From NCBI GenBank assembly GCA_945870545.1, contig CAMBTF010000029.1, forward strand, positions 1 to 10,297: 10,297 bases of DNA. The letters are read 5' to 3'. Positions 1 through 6,418 of this stretch are shown in pieces. Source of the stretch: Akkermansia muciniphila (GTDB lineage: Bacteria; Verrucomicrobiota; Verrucomicrobiia; Verrucomicrobiales; Akkermansiaceae). The notes beneath the pieces were generated by a model. It was not told the origin of the DNA, made no database searches, and worked only from the letters and a program-made list of their open reading frames with translations. Both the position numbers and the translations under genes were made by a program. Each line of letters opens with the position of its first letter. Position 1 is the first letter of the stretch.

Positions 1-1
1 T

Positions 2-304
2 GTCGTTGCTGCGCTGTTGCCACTGATGGTGATGCCTTTGGTGGGTTGGGTCGGGATGGTTGCGTTTTTCCTCTGGCTGGGGCTGTGTTTGACGAAATAC
101 TCGTCGCCGGTGCCTGCGCATGTCTCGGCCTTGCTGGCGGGGATTCCGCTGGTGGATTGGGTGTCGCTCCTGCCGATGGCGCTGATCTGGATGCAGCTCG
201 AAAGGGTGGAGGCCTTCGATCCGATGTTCAGTATCGCGGTTTTTCTGCCGCCGGTGGCTTTTGTGGTGGGGCGTGTGTTGCAAAGAGTCGCGCCGGCGAC
301 TTGA
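2..304 (+). CDS. C-terminal part of an unknown multi-pass membrane protein (5' end outside window)
   Basis: The reading frame is open from base 2 to a TGA at 302-304, giving about 100 residues, so the window cuts into a longer gene. An internal TTG at 17 could serve as a start, but the frame is already open and hydrophobic before it. The visible protein is almost entirely hydrophobic, with about three membrane-spanning stretches: the first 30 residues, a segment around LLAGIPLVDWVSLLPMALIW, and one near the end around FLPPVAFVVGRVL. No catalytic motif is visible and I do not recognise the family. An integral inner-membrane protein or permease subunit is the most that can be said. It ends 11 bp before a long palindromic repeat that may act as a 3' structure for this transcript. 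Confidence 0.6.
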   Translation, partial: VVAALLPLMVMPLVGWVGMVAFFLWLGLCLTKYSSPVPAHVSALLAGIPLVDWVSLLPMALIWMQLERVEAFDPMFSIAVFLPPVAFVVGRVLQRVAPAT

Positions 305-314
305 TGATGAATTC

Positions 315-470
315 GAACCACGGATGGATGGGATGAACGCAGATAAAGAATAGGATATGGGAAAATTTGGATTCCCAGTCCTCCTGGGCGAGCTGAAGAA
401 TCGCGGTCCATTTCATGTCCATGAACATCATATCCTCTTCATCTGCGTTCATCCTGTTCATCTGCGGTTC
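315..470. repeat. Long imperfect palindromic interspersed repeat, copy 1
   Basis: Two outer arms, 315-359 and about 427-470, are inverted copies of each other. Both contain GGATGAACGCAGAT and a GAACC end, with a few mismatches and a small gap. The 70-bp centre has smaller hairpins: CCCAG/CTGGG (374-378 and 384-388) and TTCATG/CATGAA (412-417 and 420-425). A shorter relative of the same family lies at 8757-8836. The element fills most of the 241-bp gap between the membrane-protein gene and sufE. It has no transposase and looks like a REP- or MITE-like non-coding element. Apparent short ORFs across it are only translations of the repeat. Confidence 0.8.
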
Positions 471-545
471 AAATCTTTTTACCCGCTATGATTCACATCC
501 TGATCGGGGCTTGATGTTTCCGTTTTACCGCGCTCCATTCGGGGC

Positions 546-959
546 GTGAGCGGGATCAATGAGAAGCAGGAGCGGTTGCTGGAGGAGTTGGAGCTTTTCC
601 AAGATTGGACGGAGCGGTATGAGTATGTGATCGGCTTGGGTAAAAGGCTTGAGCCGCTGCCCGAGGGATCGCGGAACGAAAGCCACCTGATCAAGGGCTG
701 CCAGTCCCAAGTGTGGCTGGATGCCGAGAAAAAGGATGGGCTAGTTCATTTCTACGCCGACTCCGATTCGCTGATCACCAAGGGCATGATTGCGCTTTTC
801 ATCAATGTCCTCAACGGCGAGACCCCGGACGCGATTCTGACGGCGGATATGGGTTTCATCGAAAAGACTGGCCTCAAGGAACACCTAGCCCCGACCCGCG
901 CCAACGCCCTCAATCTGATGGCCAACCAGATGAAACAGCGCGCGCTGGCTTTCGCGTAA
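546..959 (+). CDS. sufE: SufE family Fe-S cluster assembly sulfur acceptor
   Basis: The 137-residue protein matches the SufE/CsdE family in length and sequence. The hallmark is KGCQSQVWL at residues 50-58, whose Cys52 corresponds to the cysteine that receives persulfide sulfur from the SufS cysteine desulfurase and passes it to the SufB scaffold. The N-terminal helix region (LLEELELFQDWTERYEYVIGL) and the later GMIALFINVLNGETPD segment also fit the family. It acts in the cytosol. The chosen start is GTG at 546; no clear ribosome binding site precedes it. No sufS, sufB, sufC or sufD lies nearby, so the gene stands alone between the palindromic repeat and a convergent phosphoesterase gene 98 bp away. 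SufE versus CsdE cannot be separated from sequence alone. Confidence 0.93.
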   Translation: MSGINEKQERLLEELELFQDWTERYEYVIGLGKRLEPLPEGSRNESHLIKGCQSQVWLDAEKKDGLVHFYADSDSLITKGMIALFINVLNGETPDAILTADMGFIEKTGLKEHLAPTRANALNLMANQMKQRALAFA

Positions 960-1057
960 CGCGGCGCTTCCGTGTCGAATCCGCCTCTTCGCATCGCGGG
1001 GATGCCTTACTATATTTACAGCAGACAATCAGCTCGGAGATAGGGAGCAGCGAAATT

Positions 1058-1780
1058 TTACCTTCCCTCGGCAAGCCGTTCCGCGAGCATTTTAGGAAGT
1101 CCGGCTTCGATGATCTTGGCTTGGGTTTTGGCGATATCGTATTCGACGCGACGGAAGACGACGAGCTTGTTTCTCTGGTCGTAGATCGCGTAGCAGGCGC
1201 GGGGATCCCCGTCGCGGGGTTGGCCCACGGAGCCGATGTTGATAAAGTATTTCGCGCCCGGCTCGATGGCGATGGACTCGGCGGGAATTTCGCGCACCTT
1301 GTCGGATTTCATGTAAACCCGCGGCACGTGGGTGTGGCCGTGGAAGCAGAGCTGGGTGAACTGGTAGGAGAAATTCGACATCGCATCGAAGCGGTTCGTC
1401 ACATAATTCCAGTGCGCGGGCTGGTCGAGGGTGCTGTGAACGATGGTGTAGTCGGAAACCTGGCGCACCATGCGCAGGCGCTTGAGCCAGAGGCGCTGAT
1501 CTTCGTCGAGTTGGTCGCGCGTCCATTGGAGGGCGGTCGCGGCAACCGGATTCATGTTGTCGAGTGAATGATCTTCGGAGGCGTCCAAGTCGTGGTTGCC
1601 CTTCACGGTGGGGCAGCCCATATCGCGGACGATGTTGAGGCAGGCAGCGGGGTCGGCGTTGTAGCCGACGACATCACCCAAGCAGACGTAATCGGTCACG
1701 CCCTGGCCTGCGGCATCGGCGAGGACGGCTTCGAGAGCCTCAAGGTTGGCATGGATATCACCGAATAACGCAGTCCGCAT
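1058..1780 (-). CDS. Calcineurin-like metallophosphoesterase family protein
   Basis: The 240-residue protein shows the full set of metallophosphoesterase motifs in order: GDIH (7-10), GDVVGYN (35-41), GNHD (61-64), His115 in VHSTL, and GHTH (148-151). These residues form the two-metal centre that hydrolyses phosphomono- or diesters. The GSVGQPRDGDPRACY segment (183-197) is typical of the YfcE/MJ0936-like subgroup with a Metallophos_2 domain. There is no signal peptide, so the enzyme is probably cytosolic; its substrate cannot be predicted. The frame is open upstream to 1951, but those 57 residues are rich in Pro, Arg and Ser with no family resemblance, and family similarity begins exactly at MRTALFGDIH, so I place the start at the ATG at 1778-1780. 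It lies 116 bp downstream of ilvA on the same strand and converges with sufE. Confidence 0.92.
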   Translation of the reverse strand: MRTALFGDIHANLEALEAVLADAAGQGVTDYVCLGDVVGYNADPAACLNIVRDMGCPTVKGNHDLDASEDHSLDNMNPVAATALQWTRDQLDEDQRLWLKRLRMVRQVSDYTIVHSTLDQPAHWNYVTNRFDAMSNFSYQFTQLCFHGHTHVPRVYMKSDKVREIPAESIAIEPGAKYFINIGSVGQPRDGDPRACYAIYDQRNKLVVFRRVEYDIAKTQAKIIEAGLPKMLAERLAEGR

Positions 1781-1896
1781 GAAGGGAAGGGGAGTGGAGA
1801 GGCAGGTTTGTCCGCTGGCGGGGGCGTGTCGAGAGGAATTGGCATGCGGGTGGGCAGGCTCGTTTGCGGTTGGGAACCGGCATGCCCGAACTCCGC

Positions 1897-3483
1897 TCAA
1901 ACGGACGATGAGGCGAGCCTTGCGGAGGCTTCTGCATCCAGGGCTTCGCAAAGCCGGTAACCTTCTCCCTGCGGCGGCAGGGAAATGAGGAAGGCATCGC
2001 GTTCGTAGGGCGAGGGGAAATCGAGGCCGATGAGGGCGCGTCCGACGCGCTCGCCGGATTGGCGGTAGTTAAAATAGGCGAGGTTTGCGTTTCCACCCAC
2101 TCGTTTCTCAAGGAAATCGTGGAGTGCGCCGGGTCTTTCGTAGAAATCGAGGCGCAGGAAAAGCGGGTTTGAGAGGAGGTCGCCGCGGAAGGCGATCGCG
2201 CGGAAGCCGATGTCCGTCGCGCCGGTGACGTCCTGCCAGGAAAGACCGAGGGCGTCGAGTTTCACCGTTACGGAGGAGATGGCTTCGGCCGTATCGGAGG
2301 CGAGCGTGAAGGCAGGCCAGGCGAGATCGTTGTCGGTTTTGCCGTATTGGAAATCGGTGATATCGATGCCGGAGAAGCAGTCGTCCATCAGCTTGCGCAT
2401 CGCGCCGGGGACTTCCGGGATGCGGACGCGCAGAGTGCGGCTGTGGCGGGCGGAGGAACCTTCCGATTGGGCGATTCGTCCGATTTGGAGGAAATCGACG
2501 TTCGCGCCGCAGAGGATGACGATTGCCTTTTTCCCAGCGAGCCGATCCCGCTCCGCCAGCGCGGCGGCGAGTCCCATCGCGCCGGAAGGCTCGGAAATGC
2601 AGCGTAGCCCTTCCCAAAGCGCGCGGATCGCGGAGGTGACCTCGGCGTTGGTGACCGTGGCGATGCGGTCGAGGTTGTCCTTACAGATCGCGAAGGGCAA
2701 CTCGCCCGCGCGCTTCACGGCGGTGCCGTCGCAGAAAAGATCGACTTGTCTCAAGGTGACCGGTTCGCCTGCGTCAATGGCGGCTTTCATGGACGCCTGA
2801 CCCTCGCCTTCCACGCCGACGATCTCGATGTCGGGCCAGTAGGTTTTCAGCCACGTGGAAACGCCCGCCGCCATCCCGCCGCCGCCGATCTGGAGATACG
2901 CGACATCGAAGGGGCCGTGGCCGGAAAGGATGATCTCGTCGGCGAGCGTGCCCTGGCCGGCCATGACTAGGAGGTCGTCATAAGCGTGGATGTAAAAGGC
3001 CTTCGTCGCCGCCTCGTCCTCGCGCGCGGCCTGCACGGCGTCATCATAGCTATCGCCGGTGAGGTGGATGGAAACGTATTCCATGCCGTGGGCGAGCACC
3101 GCGTCCTGCTTCACCTTCGGGGTCGAGCGCGGCATGTAAACCCGCGCCCGGATGCCGAGTTTTTTCGCAGCGAGGGCGACCCCCTGCGCGTGGTTTCCGG
3201 CGGAGGCCGTGACGACGCCGCGCGCGGCCTCGAGCTCCGTGAGGGTGGCCATGCGGTTTGCCGCGCCGCGCCATTTGTAGGCCTTGATCGCGGAGAGATC
3301 CTCGCGTTTCACCCAGATTTCCGGACCGCCCGGAAGGGCTAGGTGCTCTAGCGGCGTAGGCTGCCCGAAGTGATAAATCCGCTCCCGCGCCAACAGGATT
3401 TCCTGGCGGAGCTGATCGTGGAGGCTGGCGGGATCGTTGCGGGTCACACGCGGATCACTAGCCGGTAAACCCGCCGAAGGCAT
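1897..3483 (-). CDS. ilvA: Threonine ammonia-lyase, biosynthetic (threonine deaminase)
   Basis: This PLP enzyme deaminates threonine to 2-oxobutanoate, the first committed step of isoleucine synthesis. The 528-residue length fits the biosynthetic type (E. coli IlvA is 514). The catalytic domain covers about residues 20-340, with the PLP lysine at Lys70 (IKAYKWRGA), the ASAGNHAQG loop around 93-101, and the phosphate-binding GGGGMAAG loop at 200-207. Two C-terminal ACT-like domains follow, roughly 349-425 and 442-515, which in this family bind isoleucine and valine for allosteric control. Their presence argues against a catabolic TdcB-type enzyme. The start is the ATG at 3481-3483. The frame runs on to 3711, but that extension is low-complexity Arg/Pro antisense to a methyltransferase remnant. 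No Shine-Dalgarno is visible. No other ilv genes are in the window. Confidence 0.96.
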   Translation of the reverse strand: MPSAGLPASDPRVTRNDPASLHDQLRQEILLARERIYHFGQPTPLEHLALPGGPEIWVKREDLSAIKAYKWRGAANRMATLTELEAARGVVTASAGNHAQGVALAAKKLGIRARVYMPRSTPKVKQDAVLAHGMEYVSIHLTGDSYDDAVQAAREDEAATKAFYIHAYDDLLVMAGQGTLADEIILSGHGPFDVAYLQIGGGGMAAGVSTWLKTYWPDIEIVGVEGEGQASMKAAIDAGEPVTLRQVDLFCDGTAVKRAGELPFAICKDNLDRIATVTNAEVTSAIRALWEGLRCISEPSGAMGLAAALAERDRLAGKKAIVILCGANVDFLQIGRIAQSEGSSARHSRTLRVRIPEVPGAMRKLMDDCFSGIDITDFQYGKTDNDLAWPAFTLASDTAEAISSVTVKLDALGLSWQDVTGATDIGFRAIAFRGDLLSNPLFLRLDFYERPGALHDFLEKRVGGNANLAYFNYRQSGERVGRALIGLDFPSPYERDAFLISLPPQGEGYRLCEALDAEASARLASSSV

Positions 3484-3603
3484 TACAAAACCGCAGGAAA
3501 TGTGGGGACAACCTGGCTCAATGGAAAGATGAAGGCGCGGCAGGCGGCTTATCCCGGACTCACCCTCACCGAGATGTACAACGTGCTGGAGAAGCTCCGT
3601 GGC

Positions 3604-3647
3604 GGCGATCTTCGGTCGCCGAGTATCAACGGCGACGGAACGTCGCC
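3604..3647. repeat. Two adjacent GGCGA..TCGCC palindromes inside the methyltransferase remnant
   Basis: GGCGATCTTCGGTCGCC (3604-3620) and GGCGACGGAACGTCGCC (3631-3647) are two 17-bp near-palindromes separated by 10 bp. They sit exactly where the remnant switches reading frame, between LEKLR and [10 protein letters not shown] third member of the same type is at 3845-3863. The shared GGCGAYC core and hairpin potential suggest a small interspersed palindrome family. Confidence 0.65.
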
Positions 3648-3682
3648 GCCGTCTTCGAGGCCTATGGCTGGGGCGATCTGGC

Positions 3683-3742
3683 GGAGCCGCGTTCTCCAGA
3701 ACGCGAATCAAAAGGGGCTCGCGTTCTGGAGAACGCGGCTCC
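3683..3742. repeat. 60-bp element: perfect 24-bp inverted repeat, each arm itself palindromic
   Basis: Arms 3683-3706 and 3719-3742 are exact reverse complements over 24 bp, separated by a 12-bp loop. Each arm also contains its own near-perfect palindrome (CGCGTTCT-CC-AGAACGCG), so the element could form one long hairpin or two short ones. It is 60 bp, a multiple of three, and is read through in frame as about 20 extra residues between LAEP and EQELLTRLV of the methyltransferase tail. This resembles in principle the in-frame palindromic elements described in Rickettsia. Confidence 0.8.
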
Positions 3743-3844
3743 CGAGCAGGAACTCCTCACCCGCCTCGTCGCCCTCAACCACGAGCGCGCGGCGGAAGAG
3801 AAGCGCGGCCTAATCCGCTGGCTCCGCCCGGAATACCAGCGTGG

Positions 3845-3863
3845 GGGCGATCTCAGGTCGCCC
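3845..3863. repeat. GGGCGA..TCGCCC palindrome, third member of the GGCGAYC family
   Basis: GGGCGATCTCAGGTCGCCC is a 19-bp near-palindrome (two G/T mismatches) whose flanks, GTGG before and CACCCCCAC after, extend the dyad with a bulge. It is read in frame as RGGDLRSP just after the native RWLRPEYQ of the methyltransferase remnant. The related copy at 3604-3620 also encodes GGDLRSP in another frame of the same strand. Confidence 0.6.
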
Positions 3864-3914
3864 ACCCCCACCGAGGAAACCCCCAACCTCCCCGGCACCG
3901 AGGAGCCGCTTTCG

Positions 3915-3954
3915 CAATCCAAAATCAACAATCCTCAATCAACAATCGTCAATC
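3915..3954. repeat. A-rich 14-bp tandem repeat inside the methyltransferase remnant
   Basis: ATCAACAATCCTCA (3924-3937) and ATCAACAATCGTCA (3938-3951) are two 14-bp units with one difference, preceded by a partial unit from 3915. Base composition is sharply more A-rich than the surrounding GC-rich DNA. It is read in frame as SQSKINNPQSTIVNR in the linker before the terminal winged-helix-like part, so it looks like an insertion. Confidence 0.65.
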
Positions 3955-4196
3955 GCGTACCCTGGCCCCCCGGCCTCGCCGCCCAGGTCGCCGAGATCCA
4001 GAAACTCCTCCCCGCCACCGGCGCGAACGCCATGGCCATCTCCGCGTTCTTCGGCAAGAGATCCAAGCCCCGAGAATCCCAGATCGCGGAGATCCTGGAG
4101 ACCCTGCGCTCGCTTGGGAAGCTAGAGTGAGGGCGAGCGTATTTTTGATGCTTTGATTCTTGTTTGAGTTGAACGTTGTTGCGGTTAACATCCGGC

Positions 4197-4499
4197 GTGA
4201 TCGACGAACAAGCGACGGAGAACAGGGGTAAACAGATTTTGGTGGGCGGTGCGATCCTGGCAGTGGTTTTCGGGACGGCCATATCCCTGTTGCTGTTCTG
4301 GCGGGAAATACCCGGATTGTTCGGGGAGACGGTCGGCAAGTTTGTCGGCATCATGTCCACGCCGTTTTTCATGGAGACTTCGTTTGTGATTCTTGGCTTC
4401 CTCATCGTGGTGAGCCTGAACATCTGGCGGCGGCACAAGGACGGGGATGAGTTCGTTACCATCGAGGAAAACGACGACGGATCGCCGCCCGCGCGCTAG
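4197..4499 (+). CDS. Small hypothetical protein with two membrane segments
   Basis: A 100-residue protein with two predicted membrane helices, about residues 13-35 (ILVGGAILAVVFGTAISLLLF) and 61-77 (TSFVILGFLIVVSLNIW). A short charged tail rich in Asp, Glu and Lys follows. I do not recognise the family. The frame is open to a TTG at 4176, but GTG at 4197 gives a polar N-terminus (MIDEQATENRGK) directly before the first helix and is preferred; neither has a Shine-Dalgarno. It is the first of three closely spaced plus-strand genes (gaps of 14 and 44 bp), probably one transcript with the next membrane protein and the YbjN-family gene. A minus-strand ORF at 3935-4462 overlaps it but shows no protein-like features. 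Confidence 0.65.
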   Translation: MIDEQATENRGKQILVGGAILAVVFGTAISLLLFWREIPGLFGETVGKFVGIMSTPFFMETSFVILGFLIVVSLNIWRRHKDGDEFVTIEENDDGSPPAR

Positions 4500-4513
4500 G
4501 CGGCGCTTGCGGT

Positions 4514-4999
4514 ATGGGCGGAAGCGGGATAACTCAACTCATGGTCGCGGAGCCGCAGAAGGAATTGAGATTCACCCGCTCGGGGCAGGCGGCGGGTTTC
4601 TGCGTGGCGGGTGCGGTGATGACCGGGATCGGGGTGACGCTGCTCGCGACGGGATTCTACCGCGCGATCAATCCCGCGGTTCCGCATTCTGCGTGGGCGA
4701 TTCCGTTTTTGGCGGTGGCCGTAGGGCTTTTTATGGTGGCCCGACACCTCACGAGGCACGCCTACCTGATCCTGACGCCGATGGGCTTGGAGATTTTCCC
4801 GTTCTTCCGCCCGGCGAAGCGGATGCAGATGGTTTTCTGGCAGGAAATCAGCGATGCCGAGATCGATGAGCGGGGGAAATGGCTCACGCTGCATTTCAAC
4901 GACGAGCGCACCGCCGGGATGCACCTTTCCCTTTCGCCTGTGAGAAAGAAACTACGCGAACTACTGGCCAAGGCGGTGCTGGGTCGGGTGAAACTTTAA
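4514..4999 (+). CDS. Hypothetical membrane protein with a possible PH-like C-terminal domain
   Basis: The 161-residue protein has an N-terminal polar stretch, two membrane helices at about residues 27-47 and 60-78, and an 80-residue soluble C-terminal part. That part alternates short hydrophobic strands (YLILTPMGLEIFPFF, MQMVFWQEISDAEID, KWLTLHFNDE) and ends in a helix (SPVRKKLRELLAKAV). Two helices followed by such a beta-rich domain resemble bacterial PH-like membrane proteins of the YcxB type. This is inference from pattern, not from a recognised motif. ATG at 4514 is annotated; ATG at 4541 (MVAEPQKEL) is an equally plausible start. It follows the preceding small membrane gene by 14 bp. 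Its last two codons and stop lie inside an AAACTTT heptamer repeat, so the extreme C-terminus (VKL) may derive from that repeat. Confidence 0.65.
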   Translation: MGGSGITQLMVAEPQKELRFTRSGQAAGFCVAGAVMTGIGVTLLATGFYRAINPAVPHSAWAIPFLAVAVGLFMVARHLTRHAYLILTPMGLEIFPFFRPAKRMQMVFWQEISDAEIDERGKWLTLHFNDERTAGMHLSLSPVRKKLRELLAKAVLGRVKL

Positions 5000-5018
5000 A
5001 TTTTAAACTTTAAACTTC
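4991..5018. repeat. Heptamer tandem repeat (AAACTTT)n overlapping a stop codon
   Basis: Four 7-bp units occur in a row: AAACTTT (4991), AAATTTT (4998), AAACTTT (5005) and AAACTTC (5012). The array covers the last codons and TAA stop (4997-4999) of the preceding gene and most of the gap to the YbjN-family gene. It is very AT-rich against a GC-rich background. Confidence 0.7.
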
Positions 5019-5043
5019 AAAGGTCAGGGAGCAAGACACGGCC

Positions 5044-5559
5044 ATGAGACCGCATTCGAGGCAGATTTTATCCGTGGAGGAAGTATTCGGGAAAAACGGC
5101 TGGCACGCCGAGCTTGTCGAAGGGCGGGATGTGTTGAGAGCCGGCTTCGAGGCACACCACACACGGGTGGACGTTGTAGCACAAGCCTTCACGGAGCTTA
5201 ACGCGCTGAGCATCGTTTCCGAAAGTCCGATGTTTATTGCCGAGCCGCAGATGCCCGCGCTGCTGGAACTGCTGATGCGCGCCAACAAGCAACTCACGCT
5301 CGGCGGTTTCGAATACGACCTCGATCGCGAGATGCTGGTCTTCCGCGTGACCAACCTTTTCGAACGCGAGAAATTCGATGCGGACATCGTGGTCTCCATG
5401 GTGCATTGCGCGATCGCGGAGCTGGATCGGATCGTGCCTTACGCATCGACCGTTAGGAGTACGCCCGCCGATCTCATCGCGGATCTCGACCTGCAGCGGC
5501 TGTTAGAGAGGGAGGATCTCATCCCGCCGGTGCCGGGCGAGGAAGAGGAGGAGTATTGA
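5044..5559 (+). CDS. YbjN domain-containing protein
   Basis: The 171-residue protein matches the YbjN family, which has a fold like type III secretion chaperones. YbjN proteins have been linked to stress, motility or regulatory phenotypes in E. coli, but their biochemical role is unsettled. Visible family features are the segment around residues 55-68 (LSIVSESPMFIAEP), the beta-rich LTLGGFEYDLDREMLVFRVTN (about 85-104) and the helix DIVVSMVHCAIAELDRIVPYAS. No membrane segment or signal peptide is present; the C-terminus is strongly acidic (GEEEEEY). The ATG at 5044 has an AGGGAG about 11 bases upstream, the nearest thing to a Shine-Dalgarno in the window. It is the last gene of a three-gene plus-strand cluster and converges with parA, 43 bp away. 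A role tied to the two membrane proteins is suggested only by spacing. Confidence 0.85.
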   Translation: MRPHSRQILSVEEVFGKNGWHAELVEGRDVLRAGFEAHHTRVDVVAQAFTELNALSIVSESPMFIAEPQMPALLELLMRANKQLTLGGFEYDLDREMLVFRVTNLFEREKFDADIVVSMVHCAIAELDRIVPYASTVRSTPADLIADLDLQRLLEREDLIPPVPGEEEEEY

Positions 5560-5566
5560 GGTAAAT

Positions 5567-5600
5567 ACTGAAAAGCTGAAAACTGAAACGCTGAAAACTG
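5567..5600. repeat. 15-bp tandem repeat in a convergent intergenic gap
   Basis: ACTGAAAAGCTGAAA (5567-5581) and ACTGAAACGCTGAAA (5582-5596) are adjacent 15-bp units with one difference, followed by a partial third unit. They fill nearly all of the 43-bp gap between the convergent YbjN-family gene and parA. No terminator hairpin is evident here. Confidence 0.7.
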
Positions 5601-5602
5601 GG

Positions 5603-6397
5603 TCACTTCGCGGCGAGGAGCGGGCCGACGCGGGCGTGGCGGACTAGGAATTCATCAGCGAGTTTTCCGTAGGCGGCGGCTCCGAGGCCGGAGGGGTCGT
5701 GCTCGAAGATGGTTTTTCCATGTGAGGGTGCTTCGCCGATGCGGATCGTGCGCGGGATCACGTTGTGATACATTTCCTCGGGGAAATAGTTGGAAACCTC
5801 CTCGACGACCTGCCGGGAAAGCAGGGTGCGGCCGTCATACATCGTCATCACGATGCCTTCGAGTTTGAGGTCGGGGTTCGCGCCGGAGCCACGGATCTCA
5901 TCGAGCACGCCGACAATTTTCGCCAAGCCCTCCAGGCCGAACCATTCGCATTGCAGCGGGATGAGGATCTCGTCGGCGGCGGCGAGGGCGGCGGTCATCA
6001 GCACGCCGAGCGAGGGCGGGGTGTCGAGGATGCAGTATTCGAAAAGGTCGTTCGGTTTCAGTCCCTGGAGGATGCCGCGCAGGCGGGTGAGGTGGTCGTC
6101 GGAGCGGGCAAGCTCGATCTCGATGCCAGCCAGATCCATTTCTGAGGGCACGAAGGTGAGGTTCTCGCGGCCACCGGTGATGAACTGCTCGCGGATATCC
6201 TTTTCGCCGAGCAGGACGGGATAGATGGAGGAGAGCGGCGGTGCCTCGATACCGAGGCCGCTGGTGCAGTTCGCCTGGGAGTCGAGATCCATCAGCAGCA
6301 CCCGCTGCCCGCGCATAGCGAGGGCGTGGGAGAGGTTCATGGCGGTGGTCGTTTTCCCGACCCCTCCCTTCTGGTTTGCGATGGCGATGACTTTCAC
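5603..6397 (-). CDS. parA: ParA family ATPase (Soj-like)
   Basis: A 264-residue P-loop ATPase of the ParA/MinD superfamily, close in size to chromosomal Soj/ParA. The deviant Walker A motif KGGVGKTT is at 10-17, with the signature lysine. Walker A' is LLMDLDSQAN (34-43), and Walker B lies in ILDTPPSLG (123-131). IPLQCEWFGLEGL and the late VIPRTIRIGEAPSHGK segment are characteristic of chromosomal ParA. No N-terminal helix-turn-helix extension is present, unlike large plasmid ParA proteins. In characterised systems it binds DNA non-specifically and works with ParB bound at parS to segregate origins. Here parB is not adjacent: the downstream neighbour is a convergent YbjN-family gene and the upstream side is a 349-bp non-coding gap. 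The start is GTG at 6395-6397, without an evident ribosome binding site. An orphan ParA that positions some other cargo is possible. Confidence 0.94.
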   Translation of the reverse strand: MKVIAIANQKGGVGKTTTAMNLSHALAMRGQRVLLMDLDSQANCTSGLGIEAPPLSSIYPVLLGEKDIREQFITGGRENLTFVPSEMDLAGIEIELARSDDHLTRLRGILQGLKPNDLFEYCILDTPPSLGVLMTAALAAADEILIPLQCEWFGLEGLAKIVGVLDEIRGSGANPDLKLEGIVMTMYDGRTLLSRQVVEEVSNYFPEEMYHNVIPRTIRIGEAPSHGKTIFEHDPSGLGAAAYGKLADEFLVRHARVGPLLAAK

Positions 6398-6418
6398 AGG
6401 CCGTCACGATGGCAAGGG

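Larger units (their letters stand above)
3526..4130 (+). pseudogene. Degraded 3' end of a type IIG restriction-modification DNA methyltransferase, invaded by short repeats
   Basis: Two reading frames carry pieces of the C-terminal tail typical of large class I SAM-dependent DNA methyltransferases of the type IIG (YeeA/MmeI-like) kind. Frame 1 (about 3526-3600) encodes [23 protein letters not shown]. Frame 3 (about 3639-4130) encodes [15 protein letters not shown], then [20 protein letters not shown] and [12 protein letters not shown], and finally a winged-helix-like tail ending SLGKLE before TGA at 4128-4130. The two pieces are in different frames, and the stretch expected between them is missing or replaced by palindromes. 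The frame-3 part has no ATG, GTG or TTG until an ATG near 4032, deep inside the tail. The methylase catalytic domain and target-recognition region, normally hundreds of residues upstream, are absent because ilvA begins there. Four repeat insertions lie within 350 bp. Family assignment rests on recalled conserved phrases. Confidence 0.75.

Noticed and set aside
228..461. Minus-strand 77-residue ORF
   Set aside because: It is mostly a translation of the palindromic repeat, not a gene.
713..1567. Plus-strand 284-residue ORF
   Set aside because: It overlaps sufE out of frame and runs antisense to the well-supported phosphoesterase gene; its composition is typical of a GC-rich shadow frame.
1841..1886. 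Inverted GGCATGC motifs between ilvA and the phosphoesterase gene
   Set aside because: The arms match imperfectly and no T-run follows on either strand, so a terminator is not supported.
1781..1951. N-terminal extension of the metallophosphoesterase by 57 residues
   Set aside because: The extension is Pro/Arg/Ser-rich with no family resemblance and would overlap the 3' end of ilvA; similarity begins at MRTALFGDIH.
3484..3711. N-terminal extension of IlvA by 76 residues
   Set aside because: It is antisense to the methyltransferase remnant and its palindromes, with arginine runs and no threonine deaminase similarity.
3599..4156. Plus-strand 185-residue arginine/proline-rich ORF
   Set aside because: It is the wrong frame over the methyltransferase remnant; the conserved tail phrases lie in the neighbouring frame.
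3935..4462. Minus-strand 175-residue ORF
   Set aside because: It overlaps both the methyltransferase tail and the small membrane-protein gene, and shows no domain or membrane pattern of its own.
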